From: Prevotella sp.
GTDB taxonomy: Bacteria > Bacteroidota > Bacteroidia > Bacteroidales > Bacteroidaceae
Direction: 5' to 3'
Assembly (NCBI GenBank): GCA_017651265.1
Contig: JAGCDO010000066.1
Coordinates: 78,556 to 142,555 of the forward strand
DNA length: 64,000 nt
The notes under the pieces were generated by a model. That model did no database searches. It saw nothing but the letters and a program-made list of their open reading frames with translations, and had not been told where the DNA came from. This document shows positions 41,553-48,742 of the stretch, piece after piece (within the stretch, counting starts at the first letter, position 1; every line of letters begins with the position of its first letter). The position numbers and the translations under genes are program-made.

Positions 41553-43253
41553 GGCTATCTTCTTTCCGTTCTGGATATAAATGCCTTTCTGAGGTCGTTG
41601 CAGGAGACGACGGCCTGTTAGGTCGTAGATGTATCCATTGGTTTGAACAGGATCCATAATAATACGGTTGATGCCTGTAGAATAGATATCGAGATCACTG
41701 ATGGTACAGTTCCATGCTACGCTTGGATTACTGATGATCTCCTTGCCATCACTCTTTCTCGTAAGCTTCACGCTGTTTACTCTCACAGTACCATTGTTTT
41801 GCTTGCACTGCAAGGTAATCTTCTGTATCTCACCCATACTGGCAGCAAAGGTCAATGTATTGACGGCTGAAGTAATATTACTGGTGTAGCCATTAGGATA
41901 CTTTGAGCTATATACCTTCCACTGCAACAGATCAGCTGCGGGAGCATTTTCAAGTTCAAGAATGATGTTCTTGTAATCGGATGATGTAAAACTCTTACCA
42001 TTATAAAGATATAACTCCCCCCACTGGTTGGTAAAGTTTACAGTACATGAAAATCCGTAATTGGAGGCATCAGGCAATACAGGATCGAAACTACTTCCAT
42101 GATAAGTCTGGAGAATGGTCTTTGCCAGATCGGGTTGCGTGAAGGCAGGGAAGGAACGTGCAATACCATCAGATAGTCCCATCCAGTAGAACGTGGCCAT
42201 ATCGTTTTCTTTGCACTTCTGTACGAAATAGTTACAGAACTGGAACATATGATCACGGCGTGCATCGTAGTCGGTTTCTTCATTATCCACATTACTGGTA
42301 CCCCATTCGCCGATGATCACCGGACCGCCTTTGGCAACCAGGTGAGTCTTAAGGGCATTCACCATATCATCAATCTCGCTCTTGATCTCGTTCATGGAAC
42401 GGTTTGTAATCTGACCGTTGTTCGTGTTGACAATCGAGGGGTAGGCATGCACCTGGAATGCAATGTGTCCAGCGGTGGTGTCATCAGGGTACTTCATCTC
42501 CTTCAGCGGGTCCTTCAGGTGATCGTTCCAAGTTCCATAACCATTGCAGGCACCATAGGTGTTCACAATCAGGTTGCGTTTAGCGTTGTTGCCACCCGTG
42601 GCACGTACCACATTCACAAAGCTCTGTGCAAAGTTGTTGATGGCCTCGTAGGCATCAGCAGCATCACTGGCGATATAACGAGATGACGTGTTGAAGGTAG
42701 CAAAGCACCACGAGTTATACTTGTCGAGCATCTCGTTATAGCTCTCAAACAATAACTTCTCACCGTAATCCTTGAACTCCTCAGCTATCTGTCTCCAGAG
42801 CGATTCGTAGCGGTCTTTCTGACTGTTATAGACAGACATGCTGGCGTGCAGCCAATGGGTGTCTCCGTTTCCTGTGTCATGATGCACATTGAGGATGCAA
42901 TACAGTCCCTGGTCGATGACATAGTCAACAACTTCATGAACACGTCGCATCCATGCCTCATCCACCTTGTTGTTACTGTCCATGTGGTTATACCAGGTAA
43001 CAGGAACACGGATAGCTCCGAATCCCGCATCCTTCATCATCTTCATCAGTTCTGGCCTCGTGACGGGCTGTCCCCAATAGGTCTCGGATTCCAGACCTTG
43101 TATCGAGCCACTGTTGGCATCAAGGGTGTTACCCATGTTCCAGCCAACACCCATGTTTTTGACGGCATTGGTAGCCGACTCAAAATCTTGTCCTTTAACC
43201 TGAATGCCAGTCATTAGGAACACGCTGAATAATAAGGTAAAATACTTATTCAT
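41544..43253 (-). CDS. GH5 endoglucanase with C-terminal accessory and sorting-like domains
   Basis: 569 residues. Signal peptide (to about residue 21, V-K-G-Q), then a GH5 catalytic barrel (about 25-370): V-G-W-N-M-G-N-T-L-D-A, I-R-V-P-V-T-W, acid/base Glu174 in S-Y-N-E-M and nucleophile Glu316 in I-I-G-E-W-G. Residues about 390-530 form a beta-rich region that may bind carbohydrate. The last 40 residues (Y-D-L-T-G-R-R-L-L ... G-I-Y-I-Q-N-G-K-K-I-A-I-R) resemble the C-terminal domains of type IX-secreted proteins. It should cleave cellulose or mixed-linked glucans outside the cell. It lies in the accessory segment between serA and DUF1015 on the opposite strand. Confidence 0.92.
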   Translation of the reverse strand: MNKYFTLLFSVFLMTGIQVKGQDFESATNAVKNMGVGWNMGNTLDANSGSIQGLESETYWGQPVTRPELMKMMKDAGFGAIRVPVTWYNHMDSNNKVDEAWMRRVHEVVDYVIDQGLYCILNVHHDTGNGDTHWLHASMSVYNSQKDRYESLWRQIAEEFKDYGEKLLFESYNEMLDKYNSWCFATFNTSSRYIASDAADAYEAINNFAQSFVNVVRATGGNNAKRNLIVNTYGACNGYGTWNDHLKDPLKEMKYPDDTTAGHIAFQVHAYPSIVNTNNGQITNRSMNEIKSEIDDMVNALKTHLVAKGGPVIIGEWGTSNVDNEETDYDARRDHMFQFCNYFVQKCKENDMATFYWMGLSDGIARSFPAFTQPDLAKTILQTYHGSSFDPVLPDASNYGFSCTVNFTNQWGELYLYNGKSFTSSDYKNIILELENAPAADLLQWKVYSSKYPNGYTSNITSAVNTLTFAASMGEIQKITLQCKQNNGTVRVNSVKLTRKSDGKEIISNPSVAWNCTISDLDIYSTGINRIIMDPVQTNGYIYDLTGRRLLQRPQKGIYIQNGKKIAIR

Positions 43254-43278
43254 ATTGTTAATTGTTAGTTATCTGTTG

Positions 43279-43310
43279 CAAAAATAGTGTGTTTTTCCGA
43301 ACTAACCAAA
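43279..43310 (-). promoter_or_regulatory. Bacteroidota-type promoter of the cellulase gene
   Basis: On the minus strand TTTG (43307-43310), 20 bp, TATTTTTG (43279-43286). Start near 43276, leader about 22 bases. Confidence 0.75.
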
Positions 43311-43337
43311 CAAAAATGGAAATGTCTTTCATAACAT

Positions 43338-43368
43338 TTTGAGATTTCGTATTTTTTGCGTATTTTTG
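43338..43368 (+). promoter_or_regulatory. Bacteroidota-type promoter of the DUF1015 gene
   Basis: TTTG (43338-43341), 19 bp, TATTTTTG (43361-43368); start near 43371, leader about 26 bases. Confidence 0.75.
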
Positions 43369-43396
43369 CAGCCAGTTTTTAATACTTTATTACATT

Positions 43397-44644
43397 ATGG
43401 CAATCATTAAACCGTTTAAAGGTATCCGTCCACCGAAAGAGTTGGTGGAGAAAGTGGAAAGTCGTCCTTACGACGTTCTTGACAGCGAAGAGGCGAGGGC
43501 AGAGGCTGGCGACAATGAGATGAGTCTCTATCACATCATCAAACCCGAGATTGATTTCCCTGTAGGCACATCTGAGTATGATCCTAAAGTGTACGAGAAG
43601 GCTGCCGAGAACTTCAAGAAGTTCCAGGATAAGGGTTGGCTGATTCAAGACGCGTGCGAACATTATTATATATATGCACAGACCATGAATGGGAAGACAC
43701 AGTACGGACTCGTGGTGTGTGCCCATACCGATGATTACCAGAAAGGAAACATCAAGAAGCACGAGCTGACTCGTCGTGACAAGGAGGAAGACCGTATGAA
43801 GCATGTGCGCATCAACAATGCGAATATCGAGCCGGTGTTCTTTGCTTATCCCGACAACAGCGTGCTCAACAGTCTGATCATGCGCTATGCAGCAACCGAA
43901 CCTGAGTATGATTTCATTGCTCCTGTTGATGGCTTCCGTCATCAGTTCTGGGTGATTTCCGACCAGCAGGATATTGACACAATCACCGATGAATTCGCCA
44001 AGATGCCGTCTCTGTATATTGCTGACGGTCATCACCGCTCTGCTGCCGCCGCCCTCGTAGGTGCCGAGAAGCAGAAGCAGAATCCAAATCACAAGGGTGA
44101 TGAAGAGTATAACTTCTTCATGGCTGTATGCTTCCAGGCCAGTCAGCTCACTATTCTCGACTATAACCGCGTGATCAAGGATCTGAACGGAATGAGTTCC
44201 GCTGAATTCATCGAGGCCCTTAAGAAGAACTTCATCGTGGAGAAGAAGGGAAGTGAGATCTACAAACCCGCCAAGCTGCACGAGTTCTCCTTGTATCTCG
44301 AAGGCGAGTGGTATAGTTTGGTAGCCAAAGAAGGAACCTACAATAATGATGATCCCATCGGTGTGCTGGATGTAGATATCTCCAGTCGTCTTATCCTCGA
44401 TGAGATCCTGGATATCAAGGACCTCCGTTCCAGCAACCGTATCGACTTCGTGGGCGGACTCCGCGGACTGGGTGAACTGAAGCGCCGCGTTGACAGTGGT
44501 GAGATGCGTACAGCCCTTGCCCTTTATCCTGTCAGCATGCAGCAGATCATGGACATTGCCGACAGCGGTAAGATCATGCCGCCGAAGGCCACCTGGTTTG
44601 AGCCGAAACTCCGTTCCGGCTTGGTGATCCACAAGTTGTCATAA
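43397..44644 (+). CDS. DUF1015-family protein, possible serine kinase-like enzyme
   Basis: 415 residues, cytoplasmic. Begins P-F-K-G-I-R-P-P, contains R-P-Y-D-V-L near residue 25 and A-D-G-H-H-R-S-A at 209-216, the hallmark of DUF1015. The D-G-H-H-R element resembles the catalytic motif of ParB-fold serine kinases (SerK, SbnI), and DUF1015 genes are often found next to serA and serC in Bacteroidales. A role in serine phosphorylation or disposal is therefore plausible but is inference. Here the accessory segment 39.2-43.3 kb separates it from serA. It has its own promoter. Confidence 0.8.
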   Translation: MAIIKPFKGIRPPKELVEKVESRPYDVLDSEEARAEAGDNEMSLYHIIKPEIDFPVGTSEYDPKVYEKAAENFKKFQDKGWLIQDACEHYYIYAQTMNGKTQYGLVVCAHTDDYQKGNIKKHELTRRDKEEDRMKHVRINNANIEPVFFAYPDNSVLNSLIMRYAATEPEYDFIAPVDGFRHQFWVISDQQDIDTITDEFAKMPSLYIADGHHRSAAAALVGAEKQKQNPNHKGDEEYNFFMAVCFQASQLTILDYNRVIKDLNGMSSAEFIEALKKNFIVEKKGSEIYKPAKLHEFSLYLEGEWYSLVAKEGTYNNDDPIGVLDVDISSRLILDEILDIKDLRSSNRIDFVGGLRGLGELKRRVDSGEMRTALALYPVSMQQIMDIADSGKIMPPKATWFEPKLRSGLVIHKLS

Positions 44645-44647
44645 GGG

Positions 44648-44696
44648 AAACCATTAGGCCCATCAAGCCTATTAAGCCCATCATGCCCATCAATCA
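44648..44696. repeat. 9-bp tandem repeats (GCCCATCAA) before the YigZ-family gene
   Basis: Between DUF1015 and the next gene are about five 9-bp units (GGCCCATCAA, GCCTATTAA, GCCCATCAT, GCCCATCAA). The run ends just before the ATG at 44699. The same unit is found in coding DNA at 50845-50936. Confidence 0.8.
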
Positions 44697-44698
44697 TA

Positions 44699-45274
44699 AT
44701 GGACGAATTCAAAACCATCAAAACCATCAGTGAGGGCTACTACACCGAAAAGCGTAGTAAGTTCCTCGCTTTTGCGCATCCTGTAACCGATGTTTCTCAG
44801 GTCAAGGAGATCATTGCTGATTACAGGAAGAAGAACTTTGATGCCCGTCATGTGTGCTATGCCTACATGTTGGGAGCCGATAGGTTGGAGTTCCGGGCCA
44901 ACGACGATGGCGAACCCAGTAGCACGGCAGGGAAACCCATCTTGGGACAGATCAACTCGAATGAGCTTACGGATATCCTGATTGTCGTGGTACGTTATTA
45001 CGGGGGTGTGAACCTGGGTACCAGCGGACTGATTGTGGCCTATAAGGCAGCGGCCGCTGATGCCATTGATCATGCGGAGATCATCACCCGACAAGTGGAG
45101 GAGATTGTGGAGTATCATTTCTCTTATCCGATGATGAACCAGGTGATGCGTATCGTGAAGGAGATGAATCCACGCATCGTGGAACAGCAGTTCGACAACA
45201 CTTGCTCCATCAAACTGGCCATTCGTAAGTCGTTGGCAGAAGAGCTCAGGTCGAAACTGGCGAAGATTTTGTAA
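44699..45274 (+). CDS. YigZ/IMPACT family protein
   Basis: 191 residues. Conserved elements of the UPF0029/IMPACT family: K-R-S-K-F-L-A-F-A-H-P-V near the N terminus, D-A-R-H-V-C-Y-A-Y, D-D-G-E-P-S-S-T-A-G-K-P-I-L and V-V-R-Y-Y-G-G-V-N-L-G-T-S-G-L. Eukaryotic IMPACT regulates Gcn2; bacterial YigZ proteins have an RNase-H-like fold of uncertain role. The C-terminal ferredoxin-like domain (V-E-Y-H-F-S-Y-P-M-M) is present. It is separated from the DUF1015 gene by a run of 9-bp repeats. Confidence 0.88.
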   Translation: MDEFKTIKTISEGYYTEKRSKFLAFAHPVTDVSQVKEIIADYRKKNFDARHVCYAYMLGADRLEFRANDDGEPSSTAGKPILGQINSNELTDILIVVVRYYGGVNLGTSGLIVAYKAAAADAIDHAEIITRQVEEIVEYHFSYPMMNQVMRIVKEMNPRIVEQQFDNTCSIKLAIRKSLAEELRSKLAKIL

Positions 45275-45282
45275 GAGACCGA

Positions 45283-45442
45283 CTAAGCCCTCTGAAGAGG
45301 GCCGTTCGAGGAAGGAGGAAGGACGAAGGAGGAAGGACGAAGGAGGAAGGAGAATAGTACAGAGATAATGTATTCATATATCAAAGCACTTGTTCTTGAT
45401 ATCATATCTCCTTCCTCCTTCGTCCTTCCTCCTTCCTCGAAC
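45283..45442. repeat. Inverted heptamer element, copy A (GAGGAAG)
   Basis: A small hairpin (CCCTCTGAAGAGGG, about 45289-45302) precedes a left arm of heptamers GAGGAAG/GACGAAG (45308-45352, six units) and a right arm with the complement (45407-45442), with a loop of about 54 bases. The arms match over about 35 bases. An element with the same arms is at 51640-51841. Confidence 0.88.
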
Positions 45443-45486
45443 AAATAGTTCAGGGGCGAGGAGCGCACAAACTTTTGCGCGAATTA

Positions 45487-45518
45487 TTTGGTGGTGACGG
45501 AAAATTGTGTTACTTTTG
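45487..45518 (+). promoter_or_regulatory. Bacteroidota-type promoter of tRNA-Ser
   Basis: TTTG (45487-45490), 20 bp, TACTTTTG (45511-45518); start near 45521, about 49 bases before the mature tRNA. Confidence 0.75.
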
Positions 45519-45569
45519 CACCGACAAAAGAAAAGCCAATTGAGTAAACTCATTGGCACTCACTTAATC

Positions 45570-45657
45570 GGAAGATTGGCAGAGTGACCGAATGCGCTGG
45601 ACTCGAAATCCGGTATACCCTTTCCGGGTATCGGGGGTTTGAATCCCTCATCTTCCG
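45570..45657 (+). tRNA. tRNA-Ser, anticodon CGA
   Basis: 88 bases. The acceptor stem GGAAGAT (45570-45576) pairs with ATCTTCC (45650-45656), discriminator G. The anticodon arm CTGGA-CTCGAAA-TCCGG gives anticodon CGA (codon UCG). A long variable arm (ATACCC/GGGTAT) marks a type II tRNA, and the T arm is GGGGG-TTTGAAT-CCCTC. CCA is not encoded. A promoter lies upstream and no other tRNA is adjacent. Confidence 0.95.
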
Positions 45658-45728
45658 CAAAATAAAACAGGGAGCCGTAATGGTTCCCTGTTTTTGTATA
45701 TACACATTAACTTGAGGATTTGGAAATG

Positions 45729-46316
45729 TCATTCAGAAGAGGTAACGTCTTCAATCTGGTCGATGATCTCCTGATAGTTCTCCTGGTTCCGGTCATGAAT
45801 CTTCAGTCCGATGAAACCGCCCAAGATGGCACATACACACATCGTAATGGCAAAGAACAGGAAGTTGTTATCGGGATTCTTCATATAGGTGTCGAAGATG
45901 AAATAACCGAACCACAGAATACCTGCCGGTATACCAAACATCAGCCAGTCCTTGTCCAGTTTCTTGGCCTTAGCCACTTTCTGCGATGCTTCGATCAGGT
46001 TACGGTTGTACATGGTCTTGTTACGCAGGAACCTAGCGGTATAAAGTGTGTATCCGAATACCACCAGCATCAAGATACTTAACGAGATCCATACACCTAA
46101 TGACGAGCCGTTGAGTTTCACGAAAGCCCAGTAGCCGTAGGGAATCAACAGCAGACTGATGATGCATGTTATTGTGTAACGGCGGTTGATACTGCTTGTG
46201 TTGCGCCTGAGCGACTGTCGGATCAGACTGTCGTTGACAATCTCCTGCTTCTCCAGCTTCTTCTTCAAGGTATTCATCTGCTCGCGCATATTCTCTAATT
46301 CAATTTCGTTGTTCAT
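45729..46316 (-). CDS. Four-helix membrane protein, putative anti-sigma partner
   Basis: 195 residues. The N-terminal helix (M-R-E-Q-M-N-T-L-K-K-K-L-E-K-Q-E-I-V-N-D) is followed by two hydrophobic hairpins (about 50-95 and 125-170) and an amphipathic tail with I-I-D-Q-I-E. It is the closest relative of the protein at 13268 and also related to the one at 11300, each paired with an ECF sigma gene. Here the sigma gene is 13 bases upstream on the minus strand. The pairing repeated three times in one window is the main evidence for an anti-sigma role. Family not named to my knowledge. Confidence 0.75.
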   Translation of the reverse strand: MNNEIELENMREQMNTLKKKLEKQEIVNDSLIRQSLRRNTSSINRRYTITCIISLLLIPYGYWAFVKLNGSSLGVWISLSILMLVVFGYTLYTARFLRNKTMYNRNLIEASQKVAKAKKLDKDWLMFGIPAGILWFGYFIFDTYMKNPDNNFLFFAITMCVCAILGGFIGLKIHDRNQENYQEIIDQIEDVTSSE

Positions 46317-46329
46317 AATGGGTAATTTT

Positions 46330-46809
46330 TTAATCGTTAGACATTTTTTTCAACTGCTCTCTAATTCTGAACAGACGCACACTGACGTTCTTAGTAGTGA
46401 TTCCGACAATCTGTCCGATTTCCTCGTAAGAGAGATTCTCGAGCCAGAGTAGAACAATCGCCCTGTCGAAGGGTTGCAACTTAGCGATACGCTTGTGGAG
46501 CATGTCCACCTGACGTGTATCCTCGTCGCGGTCTTCAAAGAGGTTGATGTCCATGGTCAGACGGGCGGTAGCTATGCGTCGCTTCTTCCTGTCTATGGTG
46601 ATACAGGTGTTGAGAGCGACACGGTAGATCCACGTCCTGATGTCACTGCGATGCTCGAAGCTCTCGAATCCTTTCCAAAGATTCACTAGTACCTCCTGGA
46701 ACAGATCGTTCACCTCGTCGGCATCTTGCGAGAACATGTAGCACACGGTATAGATGGTGCTCTTATGTTCCGTTACGGTTTGCGCAAACTTTTTTTCTAA
46801 TGTTGTCAT
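46330..46809 (-). CDS. ECF sigma factor
   Basis: 159 residues, complete sigma-2 (T-V-C-Y-M-F-S-Q-D-A-D-E-V-N-D-L-F-Q-E, R-T-W-I-Y-R-V-A-L-N-T) and sigma-4 (F-D-R-A-I-V-L-L-W-L-E-N-L-S-Y-E-E-I-G). Near-identical in layout to the sigma factor at 12750, about 34 kb away. Upstream on the minus strand both a housekeeping-type promoter and the ECF motif TGTAGT/CTAATGG are present and overlap, so basal and self-activated transcription are both possible. It heads a two-gene operon. Confidence 0.93.
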   Translation of the reverse strand: MTTLEKKFAQTVTEHKSTIYTVCYMFSQDADEVNDLFQEVLVNLWKGFESFEHRSDIRTWIYRVALNTCITIDRKKRRIATARLTMDINLFEDRDEDTRQVDMLHKRIAKLQPFDRAIVLLWLENLSYEEIGQIVGITTKNVSVRLFRIREQLKKMSND

Positions 46810-46844
46810 TGTCTTCTGTTCTTTTCAATGATTTGATTTTTTGC

Positions 46845-46877
46845 CCATTAGACGTTGCAAAGATACGAAAAACTACA
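46845..46877 (-). promoter_or_regulatory. Putative ECF-dependent promoter, copy 4
   Basis: On the minus strand TGTAGT (46872-46877), 20 bp, CTAATGG (46845-46851), 35 bases before the sigma start codon. TATCTTTG of a housekeeping promoter (46857-46864, plus strand CAAAGATA) lies within the spacer. Confidence 0.6.
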
Positions 46878-46957
46878 CGATACTTCCAAAAAAAATCATT
46901 TTTGCCGAAGATAAACGAAAAAAAACCTTAATAACTAAGATTATTTAAGGAAATGTT

Positions 46958-46988
46958 TTGTGATTTCATAAAAAGTTTGTAATTTTGC
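46958..46988 (+). promoter_or_regulatory. Bacteroidota-type promoter of the rpmB operon
   Basis: TTTG (46958-46961), 19 bp, TAATTTTG (46981-46988); start near 46991, leader about 49 bases. Confidence 0.78.
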
Positions 46989-47039
46989 ACCCTGTTTGGA
47001 ATAAGTATCAAAAAACGATCGTAAAAAACGTAGATAGCA

Positions 47040-47303
47040 ATGTCGAAGATTTGTCAGATTACAGGGAAGAAAGCCATGATCGGCAACAATGTTTCCCACT
47101 CGAAGCACCGCACAAAGCGCAGCTTTGACGTAAACCTGTTCAGCAAGAAGTTCTACTATGTAGAGGAGCAGTGCTGGATCAGACTTAAGATTAGTGCTGC
47201 CGGTTTGCGTATTATTAATAAAGTAGGTCTTGATGCAGCCCTGAAGCAGGCTGTAAGCAAAGGCTATGTTGACTGGAAGGATATTAAAGTGATAGGAGAG
47301 TAA
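47040..47303 (+). CDS. rpmB: 50S ribosomal protein L28
   Basis: 87 residues, slightly longer than the minimal L28. Starts [11 protein letters not shown] with [12 protein letters not shown] in the expected place, and the C-terminal helix ([11 protein letters not shown]). Part of the large ribosomal subunit. It is followed after 3 bases by rpmG, forming a tight ribosomal operon. Confidence 0.97.
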   Translation: MSKICQITGKKAMIGNNVSHSKHRTKRSFDVNLFSKKFYYVEEQCWIRLKISAAGLRIINKVGLDAALKQAVSKGYVDWKDIKVIGE

Positions 47304-47306
47304 ACC

Positions 47307-47498
47307 ATGGCATCAAAGAAAGCTAAAGGTAATAGAGTACAGGTTATCCTGGAGTGCACTGAGATGAAGAGCAGTGGTCTTCCTGGAACAAGTCGTTATG
47401 TCACGACCAAGAACCGTAAGAACACTCCGGAGAGACTGGAGATGAAGAAGTATAATCCCATTCTGAAGAGAATGACTGTTCATAAGGAAATCAAATAA
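47307..47498 (+). CDS. rpmG: 50S ribosomal protein L33
   Basis: 63 residues. [10 protein letters not shown] near the start, [19 protein letters not shown] in the centre. Only one cysteine remains near the N terminus, so this is the zinc-free (C-minus) type of L33. Lies between rpmB and the DUF4295 gene with spacings of 3 and 11 bases. Confidence 0.97.
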   Translation: MASKKAKGNRVQVILECTEMKSSGLPGTSRYVTTKNRKNTPERLEMKKYNPILKRMTVHKEIK

Positions 47499-47509
47499 TA
47501 AGATAGACT

Positions 47510-47668
47510 ATGGCAAAGAAAACAGTGGCAACCCTCCACGAAGGTTCGAAGGACGGTCGCGCATATACTAAAGTAATCAAGATGGTGAAGAGCCCCAAGA
47601 CTGGTGCTTACATCTTCAATGAGCAGATGGTTCCCAATGAGGACGTGAAAGATTTCTTCAAGAACTAA
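47510..47668 (+). CDS. DUF4295-family small ribosome-associated protein
   Basis: 52 residues (ATG 47510, TAA 47666-47668): M-A-K-K-T-V-A-T-L-H-E-G then K-V-I-K-M-V-K-S-P-K-T-G-A-Y-I-F and an acidic end, V-K-D-F-F-K-N. It matches DUF4295, a small basic protein encoded directly after rpmG throughout the Bacteroidota. The position argues for a ribosomal role; the exact function is not known to me. A strong terminator follows 20 bases later. Confidence 0.88.
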   Translation: MAKKTVATLHEGSKDGRAYTKVIKMVKSPKTGAYIFNEQMVPNEDVKDFFKN

Positions 47669-47687
47669 TTGATAGAATCCATATATG

Positions 47688-47720
47688 AAAGAGCTGCAAC
47701 GACGTTGCGGCTCTTTTTTT
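47688..47720 (+). terminator. Intrinsic terminator after the ribosomal-protein operon
   Basis: AAAGAGCTGCAACG (47688-47701) pairs with CGTTGCGGCTCTTT (47703-47716) and runs into a T-tract. It separates rpmB-rpmG-DUF4295 from ftsY. Confidence 0.85.
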
Positions 47721-47788
47721 TGTTTTTTCCTTCGCATCCGATGGTTGTTTGGGAAATAATTATTAACTTTGCCGTCAAATATTGCAAT

Positions 47789-48742
47789 ATGGGATTATTT
47801 GGATTATTCAATAAGGAGAAAAAGGAAACGCTAGACAAGGGACTGGAAAAAACCAAGCAAAGCGTATTCTCGAAGCTTACCCGAGCTGTGGCAGGTAAAT
47901 CTAAGGTAGATGATGATGTCTTGGACGACCTGGAAGAGATCTTGATTACCAGTGATGTGGGTGTTGATACGACCTTGAAGATCATCCACCGCATTGAGGA
48001 TCGTGTGGCTCGCGATAAGTATGTATCCACCTCGGAACTCAACGGTATTCTGCGTGATGAAATCGCCAGTCTGCTGTCAGAGAACCACTCCGACGATAAT
48101 GACAACTGGGACCTTCCCTCCGACCACAAGCCCTACGTGATTCTTGTAGTAGGTGTGAATGGAGTGGGTAAGACCACCACCATCGGTAAACTGGCCTATC
48201 AGTTCAAGAAGGCAGGTAAGAAAGTCTATCTGGGTGCTGCCGATACCTTCCGCGCCGCTGCCGTTGAGCAGTTGTGCATCTGGGGAGAGCGTGTGGGTGT
48301 ACCTGTTGTCAAGCAGCAGATGGGTGCCGATCCCGCCAGTGTGGCCTTTGACACACTGAGTTCGGCCAAGGCCAATGATGCTGATGTGGTACTGATTGAT
48401 ACAGCCGGTCGTCTGCATAACAAGGTGGGCTTGATGAACGAGCTGAAGAAGATCAAGGACGTCATGAAGAAAGTGCTGCCCGAAGCACCCGACGAGGTGA
48501 TGCTCGTGCTCGACGGCAGTACCGGACAGAACGCCTTTGAACAGGCCAAGCAGTTCTCAGCCGTTACGCAGATCACCTCATTGGCCATCACCAAGCTTGA
48601 CGGAACGGCCAAAGGTGGTGTGGTGATCGGTATCTCCGATCAGCTGAAGGTGCCCGTCAAGTACATCGGCTTGGGCGAAGGCATGGAAGATCTTCAGTTG
48701 TTCAATAAGAAACAGTTCGTGAATTCCTTATTCAATGATTAA
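47789..48742 (+). CDS. ftsY: Signal recognition particle receptor FtsY
   Basis: 317 residues from the ATG at 47789 ([12 protein letters not shown]); upstream open frame would read through the terminator. The NG GTPase core is complete: [10 protein letters not shown] (G1), D-T-F-R-A-A-A (G2/insertion), D-T-A-G-R (G3), [10 protein letters not shown] (G4) and G-L-G-E-G near the end. The acidic A domain of enterobacterial FtsY is missing, as usual in this phylum. It receives SRP-ribosome complexes at the membrane. Its last 8 bases overlap rimO. Confidence 0.95.
   Translation: MGLFGLFNKEKKETLDKGLEKTKQSVFSKLTRAVAGKSKVDDDVLDDLEEILITSDVGVDTTLKIIHRIEDRVARDKYVSTSELNGILRDEIASLLSENHSDDNDNWDLPSDHKPYVILVVGVNGVGKTTTIGKLAYQFKKAGKKVYLGAADTFRAAAVEQLCIWGERVGVPVVKQQMGADPASVAFDTLSSAKANDADVVLIDTAGRLHNKVGLMNELKKIKDVMKKVLPEAPDEVMLVLDGSTGQNAFEQAKQFSAVTQITSLAITKLDGTAKGGVVIGISDQLKVPVKYIGLGEGMEDLQLFNKKQFVNSLFND

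Noticed and set aside
43379-44632. 417-codon minus-strand frame over DUF1015
   Set aside because: Complementary-frame artefact caused by codon bias; the plus-strand gene has a promoter and family motifs.
45283-45442. Possible insertion-sequence remnant with terminal inverted repeats
   Set aside because: The arms are tandem heptamers, the interior is only about 54 bases and no transposase fragment or target duplication is seen.
47748-47771. Promoter for ftsY (TTTG ... TAACTTTG)
   Set aside because: The two boxes are only 12 bp apart, too close for the consensus; the -7 box may still be real but the call is not supported.
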